From Defluviitaleaceae bacterium (GTDB lineage: Bacteria > Bacillota > Clostridia > Lachnospirales > WQUN01): a stretch of 64,000 nucleotides of DNA. A program made the position numbers and the translations under genes. How positions within the stretch are numbered: position 1 is the stretch's first letter; each line of letters starts with the position of its first letter. The stretch is from assembly GCA_009780585.1 (NCBI GenBank), contig WQZS01000001.1, positions 270,705 through 334,704 on the forward strand. The letters run 5' to 3'. Below, one piece after another: positions 41,342 to 51,105 of this stretch. The notes beneath the pieces are model-generated. The model did no database searches. It was not told the origin of the DNA and saw nothing but the letters and a program-made list of their open reading frames with translations.

Positions 41342-42601
41342 TTATTTTTCCAACCCATATTTAACGGCACTTTGCCCCGCGAGGTACCCCGTGGAAAAAG
41401 CAATTTGCAAATTATACCCGCCTGTCAGCGCGTCCACATCCAAACATTCCCCCGCGAAGAACAAACCGGGGATTTTCTTCGACATAAGCGTCGAAGGGGA
41501 AACCTCACGCGTATCAACACCCCCGCGTGTAATGACGGCTTCCGCGTAACCCGCGGTACCGGATGGGGTGATTGTAATGCCCTTGAGGACTTGCGTCAAA
41601 GCGGCGCGTTGGGCTTTCGTGATCGCGTTTACCTTTGTCTCCGGCAAAATATTGCTCAATGAAATTAAAACGGGGACCATCCTTTGCGGCAGCAATCCCC
41701 CCAGCGCGTTGATAAAATCCTTGTTTTGCTGTTCTGCGAAGTCCCGCAGGATGCGGGCATCCAATTGCTCGGGGGTCAACCCCGGCTTAAGATTAATCGA
41801 AAGATACGGTTTCTCCGCCATCCTGTCCGCCATATACGCGCTCGCGCGCAATACCAGCGGCCCGCTCACGCCCTCGGGTGTGAACAGCATTTCACCCGTT
41901 TCTTCATATAATATTTTACCGCCGGATAAACGCGCGGACAAACGCACGTTGCGCAAGCTCAACCCCGCCAACTCGGGCAGCCAAGGTGCGTCCGATAATA
42001 ACGGCACAAGGGACGGATATGTCGGTACAATCGTATGCCCCAACGCCCGCGCAAAAGAAAAACCCTCCCCCGTCGCCCCCGTGGAAGGGTAGGAAAGCCC
42101 GCCCGTAGCAAGGATCAAGGCATCAGCTTTTACATTTTTTTCCACGGTAATAATGTCAAACCTTTTATTTTCACGGTCGAAATCAATACCCTTAACCTCC
42201 GTACGCAGCCGAACCGCTGCGCCTAATTCACGCAGACGCGCCTCCAGGGCCCTGTTGATATCGTTCGCTTTATCGCTTACGGGGAATACGCGGTTCCCGC
42301 GTTCCACCTTCAACGGGACACCCAAGCCCTCGATAAACGCCATCAGCGAAGAAGTATCGAATTTATTAAACGCGCTGTACAAAAAACGCGGGTTGCGCGG
42401 CACATGCGCCATCAAACCCGCGATATCGGTTGCGTTGGTGATATTGCATCGGCCCTTGCCCGTGAGGTAGAGCTTTTTGCCGAGCTTCTCGTTCTTTTCA
42501 ATCAGAATAACCGATGCGCCGGCGGAATCACCGATGGCAGCCGCGCTTGCGATCGCGGCCATCATTCCGGCCGGCCCCCCTCCGATGACGGCTATTCGCA
42601 A
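41342..42601 (-). CDS. HI0933-type FAD-dependent oxidoreductase
   Basis: A 419-residue flavoprotein of the YhiN/HI0933 family (also BaiN-like). The FAD dinucleotide motif is GGGPAGMMAAIASA at the N-terminus; KLYLTGKGRCNITN, LATGGLSYPSTGATG and the C-terminal GVDTREVSPSTLMSKKIPGLFFAGE are family signatures. The reaction is not established for most members; BaiN-type enzymes act on bile-acid intermediates, but the homology here does not show that. It overlaps the phospholipase-like gene by 10 bp. Confidence 0.9.
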   Translation of the reverse strand: MRIAVIGGGPAGMMAAIASAAAIGDSAGASVILIEKNEKLGKKLYLTGKGRCNITNATDIAGLMAHVPRNPRFLYSAFNKFDTSSLMAFIEGLGVPLKVERGNRVFPVSDKANDINRALEARLRELGAAVRLRTEVKGIDFDRENKRFDIITVEKNVKADALILATGGLSYPSTGATGEGFSFARALGHTIVPTYPSLVPLLSDAPWLPELAGLSLRNVRLSARLSGGKILYEETGEMLFTPEGVSGPLVLRASAYMADRMAEKPYLSINLKPGLTPEQLDARILRDFAEQQNKDFINALGGLLPQRMVPVLISLSNILPETKVNAITKAQRAALTQVLKGITITPSGTAGYAEAVITRGGVDTREVSPSTLMSKKIPGLFFAGECLDVDALTGGYNLQIAFSTGYLAGQSAVKYGLEK

Positions 42602-43563
42602 GGTGTAAGCAACTCGCCTTCGCGAAAATCCATGCCCGTGGACAGCGAGCGGTTCCCTATCAACTCCGTTAATTTCTTGCGCGGCATCGTCCCTTGCATG
42701 TACGCGTACAACCCGTTGACCATTTGCACGGCTTCCCCTACCCCCGCGTCAAACAATTCCGGAAAGCTGGCCGTACTGCCTTGCGAAGGGTTCCACGGCG
42801 TATGCCAATGCGTACGGGATAGGTTCAAATAGTCGCGTCCGTCGGTTACCTCTTGCATATGCACCATGGCGGACAGCAAGCGCGCGCCGATGGTCTTATC
42901 CTCCAGGAAAGCGGCCCATTTTTTCCTGCGTCCCTTGGGGGAATGTAACATCCGCGTCAATTGCGCCATATGCCCCATGGCATGGTAAACGTCGCGGGGA
43001 AGCAAAGCGGAATCCCCGGTCCCTCCCCGCCGCCTGTCCCCGTACACTTTATTTGCCGCCGCCGCAAACGCTGCCGCGGCTACCTGTTTATGCTTCGGCG
43101 GTGCCTGTATCAATTCCCATTGCTTGTAATCGGCGGGTTTTTCCCCTTTTATCCGCGCCAGCATCAGCACGTCCACGGCGGTCTCGAAGTGGCGGTGTTC
43201 GGCGGATTCCTGCGCCGATGTGGCCCCTTTTAATTGCGTATGGGCGAACACGAAAGGATGGCAAGCCGTATCCAGCGCGTAATGCGCCAAAAACCCCGCA
43301 AGGTACGCAAACAAGGTTTCATGCTTGACCCAACGTGCCGTTTCCATAAAGAACTTACCGAAATCCGCTTCATGTATATCGCTGCCGATACCCTTCGAAC
43401 GTACCCGCATAAAACCCGGCACATAGTAAAAAAAGATATCCGGCCCCTGCGTCCCCAAATTATAAATCCGCGCGTGGTCGCCTTCGATTAATTTCCTTGT
43501 ATCCTCCGGCAACCGCGCAAGCACCGCCTGCCCGCCCAAATAATGCGTCAAAAACCCCGGCAT
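42592..43563 (-). CDS. Zinc-dependent phospholipase C-like protein
   Basis: A 323-residue protein. MPGFLTHYLGGQ at the N-terminus, NLGTQGPDIFFYY, LFAYLAGFLAHYALDTACHPFV and HRHFETAVDVLM carry the His and Asp ligands of the zinc-dependent phospholipase C / S1-P1 nuclease-like family. There is no signal peptide, so a cytoplasmic role is likely. The ATG at 43563 is chosen because the longer ORF would overlap the upstream gene and AGGAAAGGA precedes this ATG. Confidence 0.8.
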   Translation of the reverse strand: MPGFLTHYLGGQAVLARLPEDTRKLIEGDHARIYNLGTQGPDIFFYYVPGFMRVRSKGIGSDIHEADFGKFFMETARWVKHETLFAYLAGFLAHYALDTACHPFVFAHTQLKGATSAQESAEHRHFETAVDVLMLARIKGEKPADYKQWELIQAPPKHKQVAAAAFAAAANKVYGDRRRGGTGDSALLPRDVYHAMGHMAQLTRMLHSPKGRRKKWAAFLEDKTIGARLLSAMVHMQEVTDGRDYLNLSRTHWHTPWNPSQGSTASFPELFDAGVGEAVQMVNGLYAYMQGTMPRKKLTELIGNRSLSTGMDFREGELLTPCE

Positions 43564-43597
43564 ACTCTTTATCCTTTCCTGTTTCGAATTCCGGCTT

Positions 43598-46207
43598 CTA
43601 AGCGTACCACCATATCTGCCTTCCGTCCGTAAAGAAGCGTATTTCTTCCATGCCGCCGATATACCGCACGCCGTCGCGCAGGGCAAGCGATACTTCGGCG
43701 GATTCCGGCGAAGGCGAAACCACGAACACGAGCCGCCCTTCATCCGCAAGCGTCCGCACCATCGCATGGAACAATTCGTATACCAAAGGCGGGAAAGCGG
43801 AAGGATCGATACCCGGCATGATCACGACATGGTGCGCATCGACGGCGCGTACGTCGCGCATCACATATTCCCATTGCCTGCGGTCGGTTAGGCCGGACGC
43901 GTTGGCGGTCAACCGGATTATCGCCATGTCATCCTCGTACCTAAACCGATACGCCTGCGTTACGAACGTCAAGTCGAATACATGACGGCCGCCGCCGGGT
44001 ATCCCCGTAAACGCGCCGTGGGTTTGCATCGGGTCGGCGAAGAACGAACCCCGCGGGATCTCCGGTAAGGGAAGCGGCGCGTACAGGGCTTGCAGGTTAA
44101 AGAAGTAAACGGTATGTTCGGCGTCCTCCCCGGCACCCAAGGTAGCCATCCAAATACGCTCCACCGTAAACGGCCCGGGCACATTGGCGGGCAATTGCGC
44201 CGTTAGGGTCTCCCAACCGACGAAGTCCGCGTTTTGCGTAAAGTTTATATTGTGCGTCGTCCCGTTGCCGTCCGCCACGCGCGCGCGGAGCCAATGCCCC
44301 GATCCATCGCCGTGTACTTGCAAGCGTAAAGCCGTAGGTACTTCGTCTTGGGACGAAGGGATTTCAAGCGGCGGGTCAAAAACCATATGCGCGGCTTGGG
44401 TTTCCGGCGCGTCCTTAACGGTGTACGTCAAACGCGGGATCAAATGCGTGCCTACCGTTTCATGCCGCACATCGCCGGTAACGAAAGCGGCGGGATACCC
44501 CGAAAAACTAACCGCACCCATCGGCATGACAATCGGCGCGCTTACCCGCCCCACGCTTACGGGCACGTACGTTACGATATTATTAACCCACGCGCGTATA
44601 TACCCCGTACCCGAACCCGCCGCGTAGAAGTAACCGTTTTCCACACGCCCCAACGACGCGGGTACGACGTTAAATTGCGTCACGTTTACATCCGGAATCG
44701 TGGAGCCGTCCGCGCCCGTACCCGTAAAGCGCAACCGCCTTTGTTCGCCGTTCATCAATGATACGGGCGCGGCGTAAAGCTCCGCGATTTCCAATACATA
44801 TATCGTTTGCGCCGCCCACATGTGGCCGAACCATACATGCACGGTATGTTCGCCCGCGATCAACGGCGTGTAATAACCGTCCCGCCAAATACCCATATCG
44901 CGGTCCGCCATATAAGCGAGCTGCGCGTCTTCCGGCATGGGGAAGCGAAGCCCCAGCGCGTCCCGCGCGAATACCCGCGAAGCTACGGGCGTGTTGACGG
45001 CAACGCGTTGCTGTGCCATTTCCAGCGCGATGCCCGCCATTTCGCCGGGTCTTGCGTTATCGAAGATACCCAGCGCGTTTACGATCCTGCGCTGCGTCCC
45101 TTCGGAGGGGGTGTTCACTACGTTATAACGGTCATTCTCCCGCACCACCATCGTGGCCGAACCGCCGCCGTCCAAGTGCATGGCGTTATGCGCGCCCGCG
45201 CGGCGTATAAGCTCCGCCAGCTCCGTATGCGTCGCGCCCACGGACGTACCCCGCCCGTCCACCGTTATAAGGATCAGCGTTTTGCCGTCGCGGCTAATAC
45301 CCACGGCGGTACGCGGCTGGCGGCCCGTGGTGATGTACCCGCCGTCGTCCGCGGCTTCGCCGTTGACCAGTACCATGCCCGCGCCGCCGATACCCGTTTG
45401 TATGGCGGAAAGGTCTATGTACAGGTTATTCCGTATCGAAAGGGTCAGCGTATCCCCCGCCATGTAGCGCAACCGCTGGCCCGCCATCCGTTCGGGGAAG
45501 ACGATGACGAACCCACCTTCGGGGATTTCCACCGTTTCACCGGGGAGGGACGTGACGTATACAACGCTTGCCCCGTCGGATACGACCTTCGACGTAAAGG
45601 GGAAACGGATATCCAGCGCGGCGGTATCGCGCATGGCAGAACAAGTGAATACCACGGGTTCTTCCATCGTTGTGCCGATATTATTAAAATAATTGACGCG
45701 CAAACCGCGTACGCCGCCGTGGTATACGTGTATGTCGATGCGCATGTATTCGAAGAAAGGGTTATTATTACGGTCAAGCAGGAACGCGGCCAAGCTGTCC
45801 GAATAGCGGTTGGTTTCCGTTTGGGCGGCCAGCAATTGCCCGTCGCTGATCATCGGGCCCAAATGCACGGCATAAGTAGGCGTCATATGGAAGTAATCCG
45901 CGTTGACGCCCGCAACCGCCCCCGCGGCCGAAAGCAGGGCGCTTGCGGATTCCCGAAACCCCACGCCCTGGAGGCTTGCAACGGGGGCTATGTCTATGTA
46001 GGGATCGTCCAGCGGGATGCGCAGGATGTGTACGTCCCGCAAGCCGACGCTTGTCATTTGCGTCAGGCGTTCATATTCCACCCCGCGCGACGGATGCCGG
46101 ATGGTTGAATGTTCGAAGAAAATATCAGCGGCGAATATGGTTTGGACAAACCCGAGCGACGCCAACGAAACAGCGCAAAAAATAAAAACGGACACGATTT
46201 TTTTCAT
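43598..46207 (-). CDS. Secreted phosphodiester glycosidase-domain protein
   Basis: An 869-residue exported protein. It has a signal peptide (residues 1-27), a phosphodiester glycosidase (NAGPA) domain (about 80-400; VAGVNADYFHM, GRQPRTAVGIS, HNAMHLDGGGSATMVV) that in mammals uncovers mannose 6-phosphate and in bacteria acts on cell-wall or glycan phosphodiesters, Ig/beta-sandwich regions (about 410-690) and a C-terminal domain with no clear assignment (about 700-869). GGGGGG lies 7 bases before the ATG at 46207. Its likely substrate is a wall or surface polymer. Confidence 0.82.
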   Translation of the reverse strand: MKKIVSVFIFCAVSLASLGFVQTIFAADIFFEHSTIRHPSRGVEYERLTQMTSVGLRDVHILRIPLDDPYIDIAPVASLQGVGFRESASALLSAAGAVAGVNADYFHMTPTYAVHLGPMISDGQLLAAQTETNRYSDSLAAFLLDRNNNPFFEYMRIDIHVYHGGVRGLRVNYFNNIGTTMEEPVVFTCSAMRDTAALDIRFPFTSKVVSDGASVVYVTSLPGETVEIPEGGFVIVFPERMAGQRLRYMAGDTLTLSIRNNLYIDLSAIQTGIGGAGMVLVNGEAADDGGYITTGRQPRTAVGISRDGKTLILITVDGRGTSVGATHTELAELIRRAGAHNAMHLDGGGSATMVVRENDRYNVVNTPSEGTQRRIVNALGIFDNARPGEMAGIALEMAQQRVAVNTPVASRVFARDALGLRFPMPEDAQLAYMADRDMGIWRDGYYTPLIAGEHTVHVWFGHMWAAQTIYVLEIAELYAAPVSLMNGEQRRLRFTGTGADGSTIPDVNVTQFNVVPASLGRVENGYFYAAGSGTGYIRAWVNNIVTYVPVSVGRVSAPIVMPMGAVSFSGYPAAFVTGDVRHETVGTHLIPRLTYTVKDAPETQAAHMVFDPPLEIPSSQDEVPTALRLQVHGDGSGHWLRARVADGNGTTHNINFTQNADFVGWETLTAQLPANVPGPFTVERIWMATLGAGEDAEHTVYFFNLQALYAPLPLPEIPRGSFFADPMQTHGAFTGIPGGGRHVFDLTFVTQAYRFRYEDDMAIIRLTANASGLTDRRQWEYVMRDVRAVDAHHVVIMPGIDPSAFPPLVYELFHAMVRTLADEGRLVFVVSPSPESAEVSLALRDGVRYIGGMEEIRFFTDGRQIWWYA

Positions 46208-46257
46208 GTGAATCCCCCCATTAATAATCCGTACAATCATATAAAAATTGCGGGACA

Positions 46258-46286
46258 TTGTAAACTCGCGGACGTATAACTATAAT
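46258..46286 (+). promoter_or_regulatory. Sigma-A type promoter
   Basis: TTGTAA (46258-46263) and TATAAT (46281-46286) are 17 bp apart and about 33 bp before the first gene of the ABC/cys operon. Confidence 0.7.
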
Positions 46287-46319
46287 AAACGTACTTTTCA
46301 TAAAGGGGTTGTATGCTTT

Positions 46320-46889
46320 ATGACGCACTTCTTGGCAAAGATAAACCGCGGGATCGCGCTGGGCATATTCATGCTCATCGGGCTTGCGGTTTATTTCGTT
46401 ATAGACGCCCGCGCCTTCGAAGGGGAAGCATACGAAATACGCGACGCCGTGGTGGAATTTACGGACGCCCTTAACGAACTGCACCGCGGCTTCACCCCCG
46501 AAGCAAACAGCGATTTTATCCGCCGCTTCTTTACCGAATACCGCGAGGCGGGGCGTCACCCCGGCATACAATCCGCGTTGCAACGGGCGGAGTCCACCTT
46601 GGAAGCCTTCGCCGAATTGGAGCCCGAATCCCTGCCCGCTTCCATATCCTTTGAATTATCGGAAATCACCGCCATACAAAAACAATCCGCCAATGCCGCC
46701 CGCGTACACTTTGAGGTAAACTTCACCGCGACCGATGTAACCGAACAAACGCAAATCTTTACCGGCTTTGTACGGGGGCGCTTCGGGGGGCAGGGCTTTA
46801 CCGTGGACGCGCTGATGCTGCGCGAGGGCGGCGAATGGCGCTTCGCGAGGGCGTCGGTACGGATGGGGGGCGTACGGTTATGGAGGTAG
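46320..46889 (+). CDS. Membrane-anchored protein of unknown function
   Basis: A 189-residue protein. One N-terminal transmembrane helix (about residues 10-28, GIALGIFMLIGLAVYFVI) anchors an extracytoplasmic domain with helical and then beta segments (FEVNFTATDV, IFTGFVRGRFGG, LREGGEWRFARASVRM). I do not recognise the family. AAAGGGG lies about 12 bases before the ATG. It overlaps the ABC ATPase gene by 10 bp and has its own promoter, so it is the first gene of the operon and might be an exporter accessory or substrate-recognition factor. Confidence 0.65.
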   Translation: MTHFLAKINRGIALGIFMLIGLAVYFVIDARAFEGEAYEIRDAVVEFTDALNELHRGFTPEANSDFIRRFFTEYREAGRHPGIQSALQRAESTLEAFAELEPESLPASISFELSEITAIQKQSANAARVHFEVNFTATDVTEQTQIFTGFVRGRFGGQGFTVDALMLREGGEWRFARASVRMGGVRLWR

Positions 46890-47599
46890 TATTAAAGACC
46901 ATCGGGCTGACGAAATCCTTCGGCAAGCGCAGGGTCGCTGATGATATGAACATTGAAGTGTACGCGGGCGAGGTCTTCGGCTTCCTGGGACCCAACGGCG
47001 CGGGCAAGACGACGGCGATTAAGATGATATTGGGCTTGCTAAAACAGGACGCGGGGGAAATCTATATCAACGGAACCAACACGCTCCACGATTTCGAGGG
47101 CGCGATGGCGAGTATCGGCGGTATCGTGGAAAGCCCCGAAATGTACGGCTATTTATCCGGTTGGGAAAACCTGCGCCAGCACGCCCGTATACGCGGCGGT
47201 ATCTCCCGCGCGCGCATCGCCGAAATGGTTAAACTGGCGGGCTTGGAAAAACGTATCCGCGAAAAAGTAAAAAAATATTCATTAGGCATGAAACAGCGCC
47301 TCGGCATCGCACAGGCGCTGATGCACCGCCCGCGCGTGTTGATTTTGGACGAGCCGACCAACGGCTTGGACCCCGCGGGAATCAAGGAACTGCGCATCCT
47401 GCTCAAGGATTTGGCACACAAGGAAAATATCGGCGTACTCGTTTCCAGCCATATATTGGGGGAAATGCAGCAAATGTGCGACCGTGTGGGCATCGTTTCG
47501 GGCGGCAGACTCGTGGATGTGCGCAACATCGGCGAGGATGAAAACCTGGAGGATATCTTTATTGAATTAACGCGGGAAGGAGGCGGGCAAATTGCGTAA
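46880..47599 (+). CDS. ABC transporter ATP-binding protein
   Basis: A 239-residue ATPase. Walker A is GPNGAGKTTAIKM, the signature is SLGMKQRLGIAQALMH, Walker B is VLILDEPTNGLDP, and the switch histidine is in LVSSHILGEM. Its closest kin are the ABC-2-type export ATPases (bacitracin/lantibiotic or sporulation-linked). The ATG at 46880 overlaps the preceding gene by 10 bp. It pairs with the following permease; the ORF could start at 46835, but the shorter form matches the family. Confidence 0.92.
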   Translation: MEVVLKTIGLTKSFGKRRVADDMNIEVYAGEVFGFLGPNGAGKTTAIKMILGLLKQDAGEIYINGTNTLHDFEGAMASIGGIVESPEMYGYLSGWENLRQHARIRGGISRARIAEMVKLAGLEKRIREKVKKYSLGMKQRLGIAQALMHRPRVLILDEPTNGLDPAGIKELRILLKDLAHKENIGVLVSSHILGEMQQMCDRVGIVSGGRLVDVRNIGEDENLEDIFIELTREGGGQIA

Positions 47600-48629
47600 G
47601 TTTTTTAATTTAATCCTTAACGAATACATTAAAATCCTCGGCAAGCTCTCCACCAAGTTGTTATTGTGCCTGTTGTTCGCCGCGTCGCTCTTTATGATAG
47701 CCGTTTTTTCCACCCACGGTAGTATAAATGAAAGCCGCAGCTTCACCTTCCGCGAGGAAGCCCCGCAAGACGCTGCCCCCGAAAGCTGGCAGGATACCCT
47801 CATCCGTCAAATCGAAACCACCCAAACAAGCCTTTTACAAGTAAACGACGAACAGCTTTACCTGCACCTGCGCGACGCGATAACGTTGAACGAATACCGC
47901 TTGGCGAACGGCATTGAGCACCATGCCTTCCGCGGGATGGAATTCGAATCCCTTAACCCCGCAAACGCGCTGCCGGATTTTTGGCGGGGCTTTCCCCTTT
48001 CCGTGATGACCATCATGTTCTTGAGCGTTTTGATCATCGTCGTGGCGGGGGGCATCGTGGCGGGCGAACATTCGTCGGGGACGATACAACCGCTGTTAAT
48101 CAATCCCGTTAAACGCTGGAAATTTTTGCTGGCAAAATACATCGCCGTGCTGACCTTCGGGCTGGTTTTGTTGATCCCGCTGTTTGCCGCCAACGTCCTC
48201 TTTACGGGGCTGTTCTTCGGCTTCGGCGGATACGGCGTACCCCTCCTTACCGTGGTTGACGGCGAGGTGGCGCACCGTTCGGCCATGCTTTACATGGCTT
48301 CGCGTTACCTGTTAAGCGCGGTCGGCATGTTCGCGCTTGCCACGTTTGCCTTCGCGCTTTCCGCGCTGACCCGTTCGGCGGCGCTTGCCATCGGGCTGGG
48401 CGTGTTCCTGTACGTCGGCGGCATTGGGGTGGTGGCCACTCTTCAAGATTTGGGCTTTTATCAAGCGCGGTATATCCTGTTCGCTAACACGCAAATATTG
48501 GACGTTATCGACGGTACGACGGGGTTTGTACACCACACGTTAAGGTTCGCGCTTTTAAATATATCCGCGTACATGGCTGTGTTTTTATGGACGGCATGGG
48601 ATGCTTTTACAAGGAGTGATATCAAATGA
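47592..48629 (+). CDS. ABC-2 type permease
   Basis: A 345-residue permease with six hydrophobic segments. A large extracytoplasmic loop lies between the first helix (about 20-40) and the rest (about 135-345). VAGEHSSGTIQPLLINPVKRWKFLLAKY is the family's coupling region that contacts the ATPase. It starts with TTG at 47592, with GGAGG 9 bases upstream, and overlaps the ATPase gene. It should form an exporter with the preceding ATPase; the substrate is unknown. Confidence 0.85.
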   Translation: MRKFFNLILNEYIKILGKLSTKLLLCLLFAASLFMIAVFSTHGSINESRSFTFREEAPQDAAPESWQDTLIRQIETTQTSLLQVNDEQLYLHLRDAITLNEYRLANGIEHHAFRGMEFESLNPANALPDFWRGFPLSVMTIMFLSVLIIVVAGGIVAGEHSSGTIQPLLINPVKRWKFLLAKYIAVLTFGLVLLIPLFAANVLFTGLFFGFGGYGVPLLTVVDGEVAHRSAMLYMASRYLLSAVGMFALATFAFALSALTRSAALAIGLGVFLYVGGIGVVATLQDLGFYQARYILFANTQILDVIDGTTGFVHHTLRFALLNISAYMAVFLWTAWDAFTRSDIK

Positions 48630-49552
48630 TCCATGAAAGCGTGAACACGCTTATCGGCGCGACGCCTTTGATGGCGTTAAACCGTTTTGCCCGATTGGAA
48701 AACCTGAATGTCCGTTTAATCGCCAAATTGGAATCCGACAGCCCCGGCGGCAGCGTAAAAGACCGCCTCGCCCTCGCCATGCTGGACGACGCGGAAAAAC
48801 GCGGCATCCTTACCCCCGAAACGACGATTATCGAACCCACCAGCGGCAATACGGGCATCGGGCTTGCCTTTTTGGCGGCGGCGCGCGGATATAAACTCAT
48901 CCTTACCATGCCCGATACCATGAGCGTCGAACGCCGTAATCTGCTTAAAGCGTACGGCGCGCAGGTCGTATTGACCGACGGCGCGCTGGGCATGAGGGGC
49001 GCGGTGGAAAAGGCTAATGAACTGGCGAAGGAAATCCCCAATTCCTATATCCCCGGTCAATTCTCCAACCCCGCCAACCCCAAGATGCATTACGCCACCA
49101 CCGGCCCGGAAATTTGGGTGGATACCCGGGGTAACGTGGATATCTTCGTTGTGGGCATCGGCACGGGCGGCACGCTGACCGGGGCGGGACGCTTCCTAAA
49201 GCGGATGAACCCCGGAATACACATCGTCGGTGTGGAGCCCGCCGGGTCGCCGTTACTGTCACAGAGCCGTACAGGCTCGCATAAAATACAGGGTATCGGC
49301 GCGGGTTTTATCCCCAAGGTGTTGGACAATACCGTTTATGATGAAATCATCGCCGTTACGGACGAGGATTCCTTTATCGTGGGGCGGGCGATCGCGCGGA
49401 CGGAGGGCCTGCTTGTGGGCGCGTCCAGCGGCGCGGCGGTGTGGGCGGCGGTACAAGTAGCGCGCCGTCCCGAAAACCACGGCAAGCAAATCGTCATCAT
49501 CCTCCCCGACAAAGGGGAACGATACTTATCAACGGAGATGTTTACCGAATGA
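48626..49552 (+). CDS. cysK: Cysteine synthase A (O-acetylserine sulfhydrylase)
   Basis: A 308-residue PLP enzyme that makes cysteine from O-acetylserine and sulfide. The PLP lysine is in PGGSVKDRLA, the substrate loop is PTSGNTGIGLAFLA, the phosphate-binding GTGGTLTG, and IQGIGAGFIPKVLD marks the CysK type. It overlaps the ABC permease stop by 4 bp (ATGA) and the following serine acetyltransferase by 4 bp, so synthesis of both steps is coupled. Confidence 0.95.
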   Translation: MIHESVNTLIGATPLMALNRFARLENLNVRLIAKLESDSPGGSVKDRLALAMLDDAEKRGILTPETTIIEPTSGNTGIGLAFLAAARGYKLILTMPDTMSVERRNLLKAYGAQVVLTDGALGMRGAVEKANELAKEIPNSYIPGQFSNPANPKMHYATTGPEIWVDTRGNVDIFVVGIGTGGTLTGAGRFLKRMNPGIHIVGVEPAGSPLLSQSRTGSHKIQGIGAGFIPKVLDNTVYDEIIAVTDEDSFIVGRAIARTEGLLVGASSGAAVWAAVQVARRPENHGKQIVIILPDKGERYLSTEMFTE

Positions 49553-50124
49553 CGAAAAAAATCGTACATTTAATCAAAAAGCGCGACCCCTCCATGCGCA
49601 AAAACGGGGAAGCGTGGCTGTACCCCGGTATATGGGCGATGTTTTACCACAGAGCGGCGCACAGGCTGTATAACCACAAACACTACTTTACGGCACGACT
49701 GGTATCCATGTTCTCGCGTTGGATAACGGGTATAGAAATACACCCCGGCGCGAAAATCGGGCGGGGCGTATTCATCGACCACGGCATGGGTGTGGTCATC
49801 GGCGAAACGTGCAGGATCGGCAACAACGTGCTCATCTACCACGGCGTGACGCTGGGCGCGACGGGTAAGGAACGCCATATGAAGCAACGCCACCCCACCA
49901 TCGGCGACAACGTGGTAATCGGGGCCTCCGCGATATTACTCGGCCCGATCCATGTCGGCGACTGCGCGAAGATCGGCGCGGGCGCGCTTGTGATCGGCGA
50001 CGTCCCCGCGGGGGAAACCGTCGTATCCGACCCCGCGCGTTTGGTCCGCAGGGAATGTTCCGCCCGCACCGCCATCAAGCAATTACGGGAACGAATCGAC
50101 ATCCTGGAAAAGAGGAACGAATGA
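49549..50124 (+). CDS. cysE: Serine O-acetyltransferase
   Basis: A 191-residue hexapeptide-repeat acetyltransferase that makes O-acetylserine for the preceding cysteine synthase. The repeats run from about residue 60 to 165 (IEIHPGAKIGRGVFIDHGMG, VVIGETCRIGNNVLIYHGV, LGATGKERHMKQRHPTIGD), with the catalytic His/Asp pair in FIDHG. It lacks the long N-terminal domain of E. coli CysE, as in EpsC-type enzymes. The ATG at 49549 overlaps cysK by 4 bp. Confidence 0.92.
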   Translation: MTKKIVHLIKKRDPSMRKNGEAWLYPGIWAMFYHRAAHRLYNHKHYFTARLVSMFSRWITGIEIHPGAKIGRGVFIDHGMGVVIGETCRIGNNVLIYHGVTLGATGKERHMKQRHPTIGDNVVIGASAILLGPIHVGDCAKIGAGALVIGDVPAGETVVSDPARLVRRECSARTAIKQLRERIDILEKRNE

Positions 50125-50795
50125 TAAAAAAACGTGAACCCTCCGCGCTCCCCAATTACACGCGCGGCGAGGAAATCTTCAACATGACCACCCACATCGT
50201 GGGCGGCGCGCTCGGCTTGGTTGCGATGCTTGCTTGCGTCATCGTAGCCGCTTACCATCAAAACGGCTGGGGCATTACGAGCGGGGCCATCTACGGCTTT
50301 ACGGTCATCCTTGTCTTCACCATGTCGAGCATCTACCACGGTTTAAAACTCGAACTCCCCAAGCGCGTGTTCCGCGTGCTGGACCATTGCACGATTTACA
50401 TTTTAATCGCGGGTACGTATACACCCATCCTGTTGGGTGCGTTCCGCGCGGCGTACCCCGTGGATGCTTGGGTCTTGTTCGGTATCCTTTGGTTCTTCGC
50501 CTTGCTGGGCATCACCCTAACCGCCATCGACCGCAAAAAATTCCAAATCTTTTCGATCATATGCTACCTGGGTATGGGCTGGAGCGCGATGTTCCGCATC
50601 ACGCGCCTGATCGAGGTGCTGGGCGCGCCGTTTTTTATACTCATCGTGGTGGGCGGCGGGCTGTACACGGTGGGTGTGATCTTCTACGCGGTGGGTAAGA
50701 AAATCAAATACATGCATTCCGTTTTCCATTTGTTCGTTAACGCGGCGTCGATTGTACATTCGGTGGCGATTGCGGCTTTCGTAATGCCGATATAA
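50121..50795 (+). CDS. Hemolysin III family membrane protein (PAQR)
   Basis: A 224-residue protein with seven transmembrane helices of the progestin/adipoQ receptor superfamily. FNMTTHIVGGALG, SSIYHGL, LDHCTIYILIAGTYTPILL and HSVFHLFVNAASIVHSV keep the conserved His and Asp/Ser metal-site residues. Some members have hydrolase activity, but haemolytic activity is not implied by homology. The ATG at 50121 overlaps cysE by 4 bp. The operon ends here, before two long palindromes. Confidence 0.9.
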   Translation: MIKKREPSALPNYTRGEEIFNMTTHIVGGALGLVAMLACVIVAAYHQNGWGITSGAIYGFTVILVFTMSSIYHGLKLELPKRVFRVLDHCTIYILIAGTYTPILLGAFRAAYPVDAWVLFGILWFFALLGITLTAIDRKKFQIFSIICYLGMGWSAMFRITRLIEVLGAPFFILIVVGGGLYTVGVIFYAVGKKIKYMHSVFHLFVNAASIVHSVAIAAFVMPI

Positions 50796-50825
50796 AACGC
50801 GGATACATCAGCTTGTTTACATCCA

Positions 50826-51072
50826 TGTAATCCGACAAGCCCCGCCGGGGCGGTGGGTGTAACGCACGGCTGTCGCAAAAGCGGGGTTTTCGGCTCCGTC
50901 GGGGAAGTGAACCCGTTTGGTCTTGACGCTTGGGTGTATGTAGGTTTTTAGTGCCTCTATAGCCCGCTTACAAGCCCCAACGGGTTCACATAACCCCGCC
51001 GTTCGCCTAAAACCCCGCTTTTACGAAGGCCGTGCTTATACACCCACCACCCCGGCTGCCAGTCGGGTTACC
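50826..51072. repeat. Long palindromic element, copy A (minus orientation)
   Basis: Near-palindrome of about 245 bp. The outer arms contain GGTGGGTGTA..GCACGGC and AAAAGCGGGGTTTT, with their inverted copies near 51010-51060. Towards the centre are CGGCTCCGTC (50891-50900) and CCGTTCGCC (50999-51007), which are the two core motifs read on the minus strand, then GAACCCGTT/AACGGGTTC around a loop of about 55 bases. No gene is present here. Confidence 0.8.
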
Positions 51073-51105
51073 GAAGATAAAAACAAAAGTAATTTCTTTT
51101 TTTTA

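Noticed and set aside
41342..42601. Bile-acid reductase BaiN assignment for the flavoprotein
   Set aside because: Family resemblance alone does not show bile-acid activity, and no other bai gene is present, so only the general family name is given.
44807..46108. 433-codon plus-strand frame inside the phosphodiester glycosidase gene
   Set aside because: It is antisense to a gene with signal peptide and catalytic motifs; the frame is rich in Arg and His, typical of an antisense shadow.
46202..46257. Minus-strand promoter for the phosphodiester glycosidase gene
   Set aside because: Several AT-rich hexamers fit poorly and none has both boxes at 16-18 bp spacing.
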